In this document: positions 24,218-33,200 of the stretch, one piece after another
Layout: every line of letters begins with the position of its first letter
Position numbering within the stretch: position 1 is the stretch's first letter
Origin: Candidatus Thalassarchaeum sp.
GTDB lineage: Archaea > Thermoplasmatota > Poseidoniia > Poseidoniales > Thalassarchaeaceae
Reading direction: 5' to 3'
Assembly (NCBI GenBank): GCA_022449945.1
Contig: JAKURM010000006.1
Coordinates: 1 to 47,907, forward strand
Length of the DNA stretch: 47,907 nucleotides
Notes under the pieces: model-generated
The model's input: only the letters and a program-made list of their open reading frames with translations
Told to the model about the DNA's origin: nothing
The model's database searches: none
Position numbers and translations under genes: made by a program

Positions 24218-25432
24218 ATGGTCACATTATCAATCGTGCCATTGAAGGTGGAGTCACCACTGGATAGGGTCGTGAACCAACCAGTAATCTGTGCCTATGC
24301 AAGAACTCCTGTTGGCAGATACAGAGGTGCTTTGTCGGATTTCAGCGCCGTGGATTTGGGGACAATGGCAGTCACAGAGCTTCTCCTAAGGGCGAAAATC
24401 GACCCGTCAAGTGGTGCAATTGATCAAGTGTACATGGGACAAGTGCTGCAAGCTGGCTCCGGCCAGGCTCCCGCTCGACAGGTTGCAATTTCATCTGGGA
24501 TGCCCTTTAGCACCCCCTGTACTACGATAAACAAGGTGTGCGGATCTAGCCTCAAAGCCGCAATGATTGCCGCCACTGAGATTAGGGCTGGGGTTTCGGA
24601 TATCGTAGTTGCCGGAGGTATGGAGTCAATGAGCAATGCCCCTCACTTCGTACGTAATGCACAGAAGGGCCAGGATGTGTCATTTTCCTCACTGGAGTCA
24701 ATCCTGATGCATGATGGCCTAAGTGATGCCTTCACCGGGGAGTCAATGGGAAACACCGGAGAGACGATAGCCGAAGAACATGGAATCAACAGGCGGGAGT
24801 CTGATGCTTTCGCAGCACGTTCGCACATGCTGGCTGATAGGGCATGGAACGAAGGATGGTTAGACTCGGAGATTTTCCCAGTAGGGGGGCTGGAGAGGGA
24901 CGAGGGGATTCGACCGGATACCAGCGAAGAAGTTCTAGCCGGACTGAGGACAGTCTTCAAGGATGGGGGTCTGGTAACCGCCGGTAACGCCAGTCAGGTT
25001 TCTGATGGGGCTTCGGCCGTCCTAATCGCTTCCGAAGAGGCGGCGGCCGAGCATGGGCTTGCAATACTGGCCAGAATAGTAGGATTCGCAACGTCAGGTG
25101 TCGAGTCGCACAGGGTAATGTCAGCCCCAATTCCGACAGTGAACAAACTACTGGAGCAGACCGGGAGGACCATGGATGAAGTTGACATTCTGGAGCACAA
25201 CGAGGCCTTCGCATCGGCATCATGCGCCATCAGGAATTCTCTCTGTTCTCCAGAAGGAGATTTCAACCCCCACGGTGGTGCCATAGCAATTGGCCATCCC
25301 CTGGGCGCAACCGGAACCAGATGCCTAATGACTCTGGTGAATGCCCTATCTAGAACCGGGGGGGAGAGGGGCGTTGTCACGGTTTGTCTAGGTGGAGGTA
25401 ATGCAGTGGCGATGATGGTTGAGATGCCATAG
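24218..25432 (+). CDS. Acetyl-CoA acetyltransferase (thiolase)
   Basis: 404 residues from ATG at 24218, four bases after the dioxygenase stop, so the two are probably one transcript. The first 20 residues precede the normal thiolase start (PVICAYARTPVGRYRG), so a later start is possible. Seen: TTINKVCGSSLKA with the nucleophilic Cys; GGMESMSNAPH; DILEHNEAFASASCA; GGAIAIGHPLGATGTR with the catalytic His; and VTVCLGGGNAVAM with the second Cys. The enzyme cleaves or forms acetoacetyl-CoA or longer 3-ketoacyl-CoA. Next to a tryptophan-degrading gene it may act in catabolism, but archaeal thiolases also start the mevalonate pathway. A separate HMG-CoA synthase or DUF35 partner is not adjacent. Confidence 0.95.
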   Translation: MVTLSIVPLKVESPLDRVVNQPVICAYARTPVGRYRGALSDFSAVDLGTMAVTELLLRAKIDPSSGAIDQVYMGQVLQAGSGQAPARQVAISSGMPFSTPCTTINKVCGSSLKAAMIAATEIRAGVSDIVVAGGMESMSNAPHFVRNAQKGQDVSFSSLESILMHDGLSDAFTGESMGNTGETIAEEHGINRRESDAFAARSHMLADRAWNEGWLDSEIFPVGGLERDEGIRPDTSEEVLAGLRTVFKDGGLVTAGNASQVSDGASAVLIASEEAAAEHGLAILARIVGFATSGVESHRVMSAPIPTVNKLLEQTGRTMDEVDILEHNEAFASASCAIRNSLCSPEGDFNPHGGAIAIGHPLGATGTRCLMTLVNALSRTGGERGVVTVCLGGGNAVAMMVEMP

Positions 25433-25467
25433 GATGCTTCGGGCTTCATCTATCTCGAGTCATAGAC

Positions 25468-25476
25468 CTTATTTGG
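25468..25476 (+). promoter_or_regulatory. TATA-like box of rpoK
   Basis: CCTTATTTG is centred about 27 nt before the rpoK ATG at 25499, consistent with a leaderless transcript that starts a new unit after the thiolase gene. Confidence 0.45.
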
Positions 25477-25498
25477 GGGTCTCCGGTGGCCCGCCCCG

Positions 25499-25759
25499 AT
25501 GGTTGAACCAGCACGTGCCCATACCCGCTTCGAAAAGGCTAGAATTATCGGGGCTAGGGCCCTTCAAATTAGCATGGGTGCCCCTCTTTTCGTCTCAGAA
25601 GATGAGTTAAGGGAGAAGTTCAGTGAAGAGTTGATTCAGCTTTACGGGGTTGACGACGCTAAGGAGAAGGTGGTTCTGGACCCAATGAAGATAGCTTCAC
25701 TGGAATACGAGCAGAACAGGATTCCAATCGACATAGACCCTCATCTCGAGGAAGAGTGA
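25499..25759 (+). CDS. rpoK: DNA-directed RNA polymerase subunit K (Rpb6 homologue)
   Basis: 86 residues. Seen: [20 protein letters not shown], the near-invariant Rpb6/RpoK core that contacts the clamp of the largest subunit, and later [16 protein letters not shown], the conserved C-terminal strand. RpoK helps assemble and stabilise archaeal RNA polymerase; bacterial omega is the distant counterpart. Between the two halves is an extra acidic helix ([25 protein letters not shown]) that makes it longer than the shortest RpoK proteins of about 55-60 residues. The ATG lies 66 nt after the thiolase stop, with a TATA-like box in between. The heme A synthase gene follows after 45 nt. Confidence 0.95.
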   Translation: MVEPARAHTRFEKARIIGARALQISMGAPLFVSEDELREKFSEELIQLYGVDDAKEKVVLDPMKIASLEYEQNRIPIDIDPHLEEE

Positions 25760-25804
25760 AGCGTCATCGTCCCTTACGGGAAGTGATTACCATTGCCTAC
25801 ATGG

Positions 25805-26845
25805 ATGAATTCGAAGAGTGTTACTGTGGCCCTAATTGGCCTAACGTTGGTCGTGATTGCTGTTGGAGGAGTAATCAGGATATACGATGCTGGCGAGTCT
25901 TGTCCGGATTGGCCAACATGCTTCGGAACATGGGGTTTCGACGTTTCCGAATCTCAACAGGAGGCCTGGTACGAAGAAAATCCCAACGAAGTTGACTCTC
26001 GGGGCTCCGGTCATCGATACACAACATTCCAGATCTTCACAGAGTGGTTTCACCGCCTTCTGGCAGGAGTAGTCCTAGGTCCGCTTGTTCTCTTCAACTG
26101 GTGGTTGGTCCGGAAAGAGGATAGTCATGGCACCGAGGCTCTGATGGCATCATCTATCTCGGTTTTCCTAATATTGTGGCAGGGAGCAATTGGATGGTTA
26201 ACCGTGAAACTTGACAATGAGAATTGGAGCGTAGCGCTTCATCTCGGAAGTGCTCTGGCATTCACACTTAGTCTGATTTGGCTTTGGTTGACAGTTTCTA
26301 GGGACGAAGGAAATTCTCCTTCTTTCAAGGGATTCAACTTTAAATTCCCGGGGAAGTGGAGAACGAGGATTGGGTGGTTAGCTATTGGGTCTTTCATTTC
26401 GTTATTCTCCGGCACCTTCGTATCTACATCCCCCGGGGCAAACTTTGGTTGCGGAGTATCAGGATTCCCCGACTCCTGGCCATTCTGTGGTGGAGTCATC
26501 GCCGAACCGGTGGAAGACATCATTGCCCAGTCACAAATGATCCATAGGTGGTTAGTGGCAATAGTTGGGACGTTGCTAATTGCTTTCTCTTACGTCGTTT
26601 GGAATGAATCCAAACAGAACAATAACGGTTTTGGAGCCAGGAACTGGTTGTGGCTGGCAACTGCCATCTACATTTCAAATTCGGTGATTGGGGCAACTTA
26701 CATTCTTTCTTGGGACATTGAAGAAGGGGGATTCGAAGAGTTCCTCTCGTTGATTCACCTAATTCTTGCTTCGTTGACATTCCTAGTTCTCTCTACAGCA
26801 TGGTTGGGATCGGCCACTGAAAAATTGGAGGATGGTGGCCTATGA
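25805..26845 (+). CDS. ctaA: Heme A synthase (CtaA/COX15 family)
   Basis: 346 residues from ATG at 25805; a TTG four codons upstream is less likely. About eight hydrophobic helices are visible. The four heme-ligand histidines of the two four-helix bundles are present in EWFHRLLAGV, ALHLGSALAF, MIHRWLVAIVG and LIHLILASL. The first extracytoplasmic loop has ESCPDWPTCFG, the cysteine pair seen in many CtaA proteins. The enzyme oxidises the methyl group of heme O to the formyl group of heme A for aa3-type cytochrome oxidases. The stop overlaps the heme O synthase start (26842-26845), so the two consecutive steps are co-translated. Confidence 0.95.
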   Translation: MNSKSVTVALIGLTLVVIAVGGVIRIYDAGESCPDWPTCFGTWGFDVSESQQEAWYEENPNEVDSRGSGHRYTTFQIFTEWFHRLLAGVVLGPLVLFNWWLVRKEDSHGTEALMASSISVFLILWQGAIGWLTVKLDNENWSVALHLGSALAFTLSLIWLWLTVSRDEGNSPSFKGFNFKFPGKWRTRIGWLAIGSFISLFSGTFVSTSPGANFGCGVSGFPDSWPFCGGVIAEPVEDIIAQSQMIHRWLVAIVGTLLIAFSYVVWNESKQNNNGFGARNWLWLATAIYISNSVIGATYILSWDIEEGGFEEFLSLIHLILASLTFLVLSTAWLGSATEKLEDGGL

Positions 26846-27879
26846 CAAAGGCATACGACTACATTGCTCTCACTAAACCTCGAGTTGTGGTTCTTCTGCA
26901 GATTACTGCTCTTTGTTCGGTAATAGTGCATGATATGCTGGATTCGGAATTCGGAGTTAGTTCCCTCGAGACTATGATAGTGGTTTTCATTGGTGGTTAC
27001 CTAACTGCTGGAGGGGCGAATGCAATCAATATGTGGTACGACAGAGACATAGATCCCAAAATGAAAAGAACGTCTAGTAGGCCTCTTTCGACAGGTGCAG
27101 TTTCAGCATCTTCTGCACTGTTACTGGGGGTGATCCTATCCATAATCGGTGTGGCCTGGTTCGTTTTTCTATCCAATCAGATCGCAGCATTCTGGGCTGC
27201 TTTCAGTATCCTATTCTACGTGTTCGTATACAGTATGTGGTTGAAGCGAAGCACCCCCCAAAACATAGTGGTGGGCGGAATTGCTGGATCTACGCCCCCG
27301 GTAATCGGTTGGGCGGCATGCGAAGAGGGGTTGCATATTTCGACCGGCTCTCCCTACTCCACAGTTGAGTCCCTAGTTGATCTGGGTAGCCTAATGCCCT
27401 GGTTCATGTTTATCCTAATCTTCCTTTGGACGCCTCCTCATTTCTGGGCACTTGCACTGTATCGTTCTGGAGAGTATTCCCGCGTTGGTGTGCCCATGAT
27501 GCCAAATGTCAAGGGACCAGAAAGGACAATCAAAGAAATGAAGGTTTACTCAATCCTTCTAGTGATTCTGTCATTAGCTGCACCAATGAGCTATGGGGTT
27601 ATGGACGATAGTGAACCGGTATACTACATTCTGGGATGGACGGTGGTAATGTTGAGCATTTGGTACGCTTCGACAATTTGGAGGATTGATATCTCAGAAG
27701 AGCCCGACGAAACGGGCAGAATTGCCAGTGCGGCTAGTTCATTCTTCGCCTCGATGCTATACCTAGCGATGATGTTTGCAGTACTGGTTACCGCTAGTTT
27801 TGGAACCCTTGGTGCTGCGATTGGGGCAATCGCAACTATTTCTTCGATCGGGAAAATCGAGCTGGGTACTGACTCCTAA
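26842..27879 (+). CDS. ctaB: Protoheme IX farnesyltransferase (heme O synthase)
   Basis: 345 residues with nine or so membrane helices. The UbiA-superfamily signature is clear: GGANAINMWYDRDIDPKMKRT, the first Asp-rich motif that binds Mg-diphosphate, followed by RPLSTG. The second conserved stretch is FLWTPPHFWALALYRSGEYSRVGVPMMP, characteristic of CtaB. It transfers a farnesyl (or geranylgeranyl-type) group to heme B, giving heme O for CtaA. The ATG at 26842 overlaps the ctaA stop. An extended loop at about 155-175 contains a Cys and Ser/Tyr-rich sequence. An oxygen-using terminal oxidase elsewhere in the genome is implied. Confidence 0.96.
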   Translation: MTKAYDYIALTKPRVVVLLQITALCSVIVHDMLDSEFGVSSLETMIVVFIGGYLTAGGANAINMWYDRDIDPKMKRTSSRPLSTGAVSASSALLLGVILSIIGVAWFVFLSNQIAAFWAAFSILFYVFVYSMWLKRSTPQNIVVGGIAGSTPPVIGWAACEEGLHISTGSPYSTVESLVDLGSLMPWFMFILIFLWTPPHFWALALYRSGEYSRVGVPMMPNVKGPERTIKEMKVYSILLVILSLAAPMSYGVMDDSEPVYYILGWTVVMLSIWYASTIWRIDISEEPDETGRIASAASSFFASMLYLAMMFAVLVTASFGTLGAAIGAIATISSIGKIELGTDS

Positions 27880-27932
27880 CATCCCGATGGTTTGAAACAC
27901 CGAGCCAACCGTGAAGGGGCACAGGTGAGCCG

Positions 27933-29189
27933 ATGGACGAACAGGACCTCATTTACGATTGGAACGAGATTGATTACGTAATCAATCGAGATGAGTCCCA
28001 ACACCCGCATGAGTTGTGGTTTGATGATGAAACATTGCGTGATGGTTTGCAGAGTCCGAGTGCAAGGAATCCTACAATAGAGCAGAAGATTGAGTTGCTT
28101 GACTACATGGAGAAGCTGGGTATCCAGAAGGTCGACCTGGGACTTCCAGGAGCCGGTCCCTTTCATGTTGATCACATCGATGCTATGCTTGGTCACATGG
28201 GAGATAATGGATACCAAATTAGGCCTGGGTGCGCTGTAAGGACCGTAGTTTCGGATATTGAGCCACTTGTCGAACTGCAGGCAAAGCACGAGCGCCATAT
28301 CCAGGCTAGCGCATTCCTGGGAACGAGTCCGATTAGACAATTTGCCGAAGGATGGGACATGGAAAGGATACTATCAACCGCTGAGGAGGCAGTAACCTTC
28401 GCAGTTGACAACGACATCCCGGTGATGTTTGTGACCGAGGACACCACAAGGAGCAAGCCAGAGGAAATCAAAGAGGTCTACTCAAGAGCCATTGAACTCG
28501 GAGCAGACAGGATCTGCATTTGTGATACCTGCGGGCACGTTACTCCAAACGGGGTTCGAAAACTCCTGCGCTTCATTCAGGAAGAAGTGATTCCAGACTC
28601 TGGAGTGAAAAGAAGGGACATAGAGGTAAACTGGCACGGGCATCAGGACAGAGGTTTAGGCGTTGCAAACAATCTTGCAGCATACGAGGCCGGTGCTGAT
28701 GTGATTCACGGAACAGCACTTGGAGTTGGTGAGCGGGCCGGAAACGCTCCTCTTGACCAGACTTTAGTCAATCTGAGCCTAATGGGAGTGATCAAGAACG
28801 ACCTGACCTCTTTGAACGAGTACATGCAAAAAGCGCACGATTACGTAGAGGTCGCACTACCCCACAACTACCCGGTTTTCGGCGAAGACGCTTTCGAGAC
28901 GGGGACTGGAGTACATGCCTCAGCGGTAATTAAGGCAATGAGAAAGGGTGACAATTGGCTAGCAGATAGGGTTTATTCTGGTGTCCCAGCTGGAGATTTT
29001 GGTCTTCAGCAGGTAATCAGGATCGGGCACATGAGCGGTCGCTCTAACGTAGTTCACTGGCTTGAAAGAAATGGCTACGAATCGGATGACGAGCTCGTAG
29101 AACATATGTTCGAAGTGGCGAAGAGCCAAAGAAGAATGATGACTGACGAAGAGGTGCATGCCGCAATCTCAAACTTCAGGAACGACTAG
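27933..29189 (+). CDS. LeuA/homocitrate synthase-like acyltransferase (DRE-TIM family)
   Basis: 418 residues. It begins with an acidic lead of about 28 residues, then WFDDETLRDGLQSPS, the DRE-TIM catalytic motif; KVDLGLPGAG; EDTTRSKPEEIKEV; CDTCGHVTPNGV; VNWHGHQDRGLGVANNLAAYEAG with the metal-binding HxH; GVGERAGNAPLDQTL; and ETGTGVHASAVIKAM. These place it with 2-isopropylmalate, citramalate and homocitrate synthases, which condense acetyl-CoA with a 2-oxoacid. The C terminus ends soon after the barrel subdomains and lacks a full LeuA allosteric domain, so leucine feedback by that route is unlikely. It stands alone, with no leuB/leuC/leuD neighbours, so the substrate is open. Confidence 0.88.
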   Translation: MDEQDLIYDWNEIDYVINRDESQHPHELWFDDETLRDGLQSPSARNPTIEQKIELLDYMEKLGIQKVDLGLPGAGPFHVDHIDAMLGHMGDNGYQIRPGCAVRTVVSDIEPLVELQAKHERHIQASAFLGTSPIRQFAEGWDMERILSTAEEAVTFAVDNDIPVMFVTEDTTRSKPEEIKEVYSRAIELGADRICICDTCGHVTPNGVRKLLRFIQEEVIPDSGVKRRDIEVNWHGHQDRGLGVANNLAAYEAGADVIHGTALGVGERAGNAPLDQTLVNLSLMGVIKNDLTSLNEYMQKAHDYVEVALPHNYPVFGEDAFETGTGVHASAVIKAMRKGDNWLADRVYSGVPAGDFGLQQVIRIGHMSGRSNVVHWLERNGYESDDELVEHMFEVAKSQRRMMTDEEVHAAISNFRND

Positions 29190-29201
29190 GAAAAAAGCAT
29201 A

Positions 29202-29209
29202 CTTATACG
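29202..29209 (+). promoter_or_regulatory. TATA box of the BASS transporter gene
   Basis: CTTATACG is preceded by a purine-rich A6G stretch (29191-29197) like a BRE. Its centre is about 27 nt before the ATG at 29232, so transcription should start at or next to the start codon (leaderless). This is the clearest archaeal core promoter in the window. Confidence 0.65.
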
Positions 29210-29231
29210 CTGAAAGAATCCTCGCTGGCAC

Positions 29232-30203
29232 ATGAAGAACAGCATAGTGGCGGTTTCCGCAATTTTCGTGATATTACTGTTGGCAACACCGACGCAGGCC
29301 CAAGAAACACAGGTCGAAGAACAATCGGAAGAGGGGAACGTGATTATCGACGTAGTTCTACCCCTATCTCTGGCATTCATAATGTTCTCACTTGGTGTTG
29401 GTCTGACAATCGAGGACTTCTCCTTGGTTTTCAGAGAACCGAAGGCCTTTGGAATCGGATTGGCAAATCAGATGGTGGTCCTTCCGATAGTTGGGTTCGC
29501 GATTGCTACGCTGTCTGGACTCGAGCCCGAATTGGCTGTGGGAGTGATGATCCTATCATGCTGTCCGGGAGGAGTGACTTCAAACATCCTTACCAAACTG
29601 GCCAAGGGGGACACTGCTCTCTCCATCTCTTACACGGCTGTTGTCTCCGTGACAACAGTAGTAACGCTGCCATTGATAGTTGGCTTCTCGATGGACCACT
29701 TCATGGGCGAATCAGCGCCGGAGATAAATATCCTAGAACTGGGAATTACGATGTTTCTCCTTACCACGTTGCCAGTACTGATCGGGATGCTGTTGCGTCA
29801 TCGAAGCCCATCCACGGCAGAACTCTATGGAAAACGGATCAATTTGGTTGCTGCAGTTCTTTTCGTAATCATCGTTCTGGCAGCGATAGGCAGCGAGTGG
29901 GACACTCTGATGGATAACATCGGAACCCTCGGGCCAGCAATAGTGGCCCTGAACGTCCTGATGCTGACAATTGGCTACCAAAGCGCCAAACTCCTCGACC
30001 TAGAGGCAATCAGAGCCACTACTGTTTCGATAGAGAGTGGGATTCAGAACGCCACCGTGGGAATAGCAGTAGGAGGGCTAATCCTAGCCTCTCCTGATGG
30101 TGGGCTATCCACACTTAGCCTACCAGCAGGAGTTTATGGGGTTCTGATGTACCTAGTAATTGCACCATTCCTATATTGGAGAGTCAGCTTGTCAGAAAAC
30201 TAG
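29232..30203 (+). CDS. Bile acid:sodium symporter family (BASS) transporter
   Basis: 323 residues. The N terminus looks like a cleavable signal peptide (IVAVSAIFVILLLATPTQAQ) followed by an acidic linker, then eight to nine membrane helices. Seen: FIMFSLGVGLTIEDFSLVFREPK; MILSCCPGGVTSNILTKLAKGDTALS, the crossover-helix region with Pro-Gly and Ser/Asn residues that bind Na+; and SIESGIQNATVGIAVGG, the second crossover motif with Glu and Gln-Asn. Family members carry organic anions such as bile acids, pyruvate, pantothenate or 2-oxoacids with Na+. A substrate cannot be assigned from sequence. The upstream LeuA-like gene handles 2-oxoacids, but this gene has its own promoter. Confidence 0.94.
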   Translation: MKNSIVAVSAIFVILLLATPTQAQETQVEEQSEEGNVIIDVVLPLSLAFIMFSLGVGLTIEDFSLVFREPKAFGIGLANQMVVLPIVGFAIATLSGLEPELAVGVMILSCCPGGVTSNILTKLAKGDTALSISYTAVVSVTTVVTLPLIVGFSMDHFMGESAPEINILELGITMFLLTTLPVLIGMLLRHRSPSTAELYGKRINLVAAVLFVIIVLAAIGSEWDTLMDNIGTLGPAIVALNVLMLTIGYQSAKLLDLEAIRATTVSIESGIQNATVGIAVGGLILASPDGGLSTLSLPAGVYGVLMYLVIAPFLYWRVSLSEN

Positions 30204-30242
30204 TCAAATGGAGAGATTCTAACTAACAGTACAGACGAACGG

Positions 30243-30250
30243 CTATATCC
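30243..30250 (+). promoter_or_regulatory. TATA box of the subtilase gene; decides its start
   Basis: CTATATCC lies directly before the in-frame TTG at 30251, too close for that codon to be transcribed from it. It is centred about 26 nt before the in-frame GTG at 30272, which then becomes a leaderless start with a compact signal peptide. Confidence 0.55.
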
Positions 30251-30271
30251 TTGAGGTGGTCGAGTTCCTTC

Positions 30272-33200
30272 GTGCGAGATGCGATAGTTGTACTGTTCAT
30301 TCTACTGTCGGCCCCCCTAGGGACCTCTGTTGCCCAATACCCTGAGGAAAGGGCAATTGACGATAATGTTCCCGAAATGATGCCCCAATACTCTCGAGCG
30401 GTACAGCTCGCCTTTGACAGGGCTGCCAACTTGGAAAAATACCCGGAGTACACACTCTCAGAGACTGTTGAGTGGTTGGTCGTAACAGGAATTCCGATAG
30501 AACAGCATTCCATAACGGCAGCGTCTCCTGATGAAACAGAGGATTCGGGACTAATAGGAGCCTACATCTGGACGTTCAATGAACCTTCAAAGGCTCTTGT
30601 TCGTCTTTCAAATTCTGCCGACATAGGACAGATAGAGTCTTTCTCTCCCATTATTGAGAAGCAGCAGTATCTACGCTACGAGCCCAACGACCCTGATTTT
30701 GATGAGCAGTGGCATCTGAATAACACTGGTCAGACAGGTGGTGTATCTGGCGAGGACGCTAACGTTTCGGGGGCATGGGAGAAGTACGATGGAAGTGGAG
30801 TAGTGATCAGTGTAATTGATGATGGTCTTGATCACAATCACTCGGACATAATGCCACATTACACTCCTACATTCTCATATGACTGGTGCAATGATGACCC
30901 CGATCCTAGCCCCTCTTCCTGGAATGGCCATGGGACTGCTGTAGCCGGTGTCGCAGCAGCGGTTGGAAACAATTCCATTGATGTAGCTGGGGCGGCCTTC
31001 GGAGCAACAATTGCTGGTTCAACACTGATTGCTTGTGGAACTTTCGACAGCATGGAGGCTGACGCACTGAGCTTCTACCAGGATGACATAGACATCTATA
31101 CAAATTCGTGGGGCCCTTACGACGATGGAAATCGAGTAGAAGGACCGGGGCCTTTGACAATCGCGGCCATAGAGGACTCGGTCTTCAATGGAAGATCCGG
31201 ACTTGGGAACATCTACACATGGGCAGCAGGAAACGGACTCACCGCCAATGACAACTCAAACTACGATGGATATGCGAATAGCAGATACACGATTGCGGTT
31301 ACTGCAATAAACCACAATGGGGAGCAGTCTTGGTACGCAGAGCCAGGGGCGAACATTCTCGTAGCTGCTCACTCTGACGGTGATGGAGAGGGTATCACTA
31401 CTACGGATATCACTGGCGCGGGCGGATACAGCGGAGGAGACGTCACAGATGACTTTGGAGGAACCTCAAGCGCGACCCCTCTCGCGGCAGGAGTGATCGC
31501 ACTAATTCTCGAGGCCAATCAGAACTTGACATGGAGGGACGTACAGAACATTCTGGTGCACAGTGCAAGAGTTGTGGACTCTAGTGACAATTCCTGGCAA
31601 ATGAACGGTGGGGGACTATTGGTCTCTCACAAATATGGATTCGGTTCAGTTGATGCAGGGGCTGCAGTTTCACTTGCAGAGAACTGGACATCTAGTGGGG
31701 TGGAGGTGAATGCTACTTTTGGCCCATTCCTCCCCAATCAAGTCATTGACAACGGCGCATCGACATGGACAGAGTTCAACCTAACCGTACCAGTTGATCT
31801 CGAATTGGAATCCGTAGACGTAATCCTAGACATCACCCATTCGAGCAGAGGTGACTTGGACATCGTGCTTGAATCCCCCATGGGATACCAGTCCTGGCTA
31901 GCTGAGGAGCATGATGACTCCTCTAATGACTACTCAAACTGGATGTTCAACACTGTGCACCACTGGGACGAGTCATCAATGGGGAACTGGACGTTGAAGA
32001 TTCGTGACACTGACAGTAACAACGCCGCAGGGACACTGAATTCCTGGGAGGTGATTTTCCACGGTGTGGGCAACGTGACTGATTTCGACTCGGATGGCTG
32101 GCCAGACTACAACGACGAGGATGATGACAACGACGGCTGGGATGATGCAAGCGAACAGGACTGCGGGACAGAACAATACAACTCCAGTTCCTACCCCGAT
32201 GACAATGACATGGATGGCATATGCGACATAATCGACGATGACGACGACAATGACGGCTTCGACGACGTGTTTGAGGTGCCATGCGAGACCGACCCCTTTG
32301 ATGCGAGTTCTTACCCAAGCGACTCTGATTCTGATGGAGAATGCGACTATCTAGACGAAGACGATGACAATGACGGACTTAGCGACTACAACGAGACAAA
32401 TGTACACGGAACTGACCCTTTTGATCCCGACACCGACGATGACGGCCTTAGTGACTACGAAGAGATAGTCATCTACGGGACCAGAGCGACGCAAGCGGAT
32501 ACAGATCACGACGGTTTAGGAGATTACGAAGAAATTTTCGAATATGGAACGAGCCCGAATTCATACGACTCAGACATGGATGGACTCAATGACTCGGAGG
32601 AGATTTTCATATGGGGATCAGACCCGCTCTCCTTCGATCCGGATAACGATGAAGATCAATATTACCACTTCCAAGACTGCGATGACGATGATGCTAGCGC
32701 CAATCCGGGCATGACAGAACTACTAAACGGAAAAGACGACGATTGCGATGGTCTAGAAGACGAGGGCTACAATTCAACGGATGCTGACGGCGATGGAATA
32801 TTCGATTGGAACGAGTTCCACATCCACGGAACTAACTATACCAACTCAGACTCGGACGGAGACGGTCTGGAAGACGCTGTCGAAATAGCAGAGCTTGGTA
32901 CAAACCCACTAGTTTTCGACGAAGACGGAGACGGAGACGGATACTATTGGTTCGAAGACTGTGACGAAGAAAACGCAGGAATCTCACCAGGAGCCGATGA
33001 ACTACTGGATGGTTTGGACAACGACTGCGACGAGGAAATAGACGAGGACTTCTATTTCTTGGACTCAGATGGAGACCAGTTGTTTGACTTCGACGAGTAT
33101 CACAACCTAAGCACGAATCCCGAAGACCCTGACTCGGACCAAGACGGTCTGGATGATGGAACAGAGGTCCTGGTGAAGATGTCCGACCCCCTTTCATATG

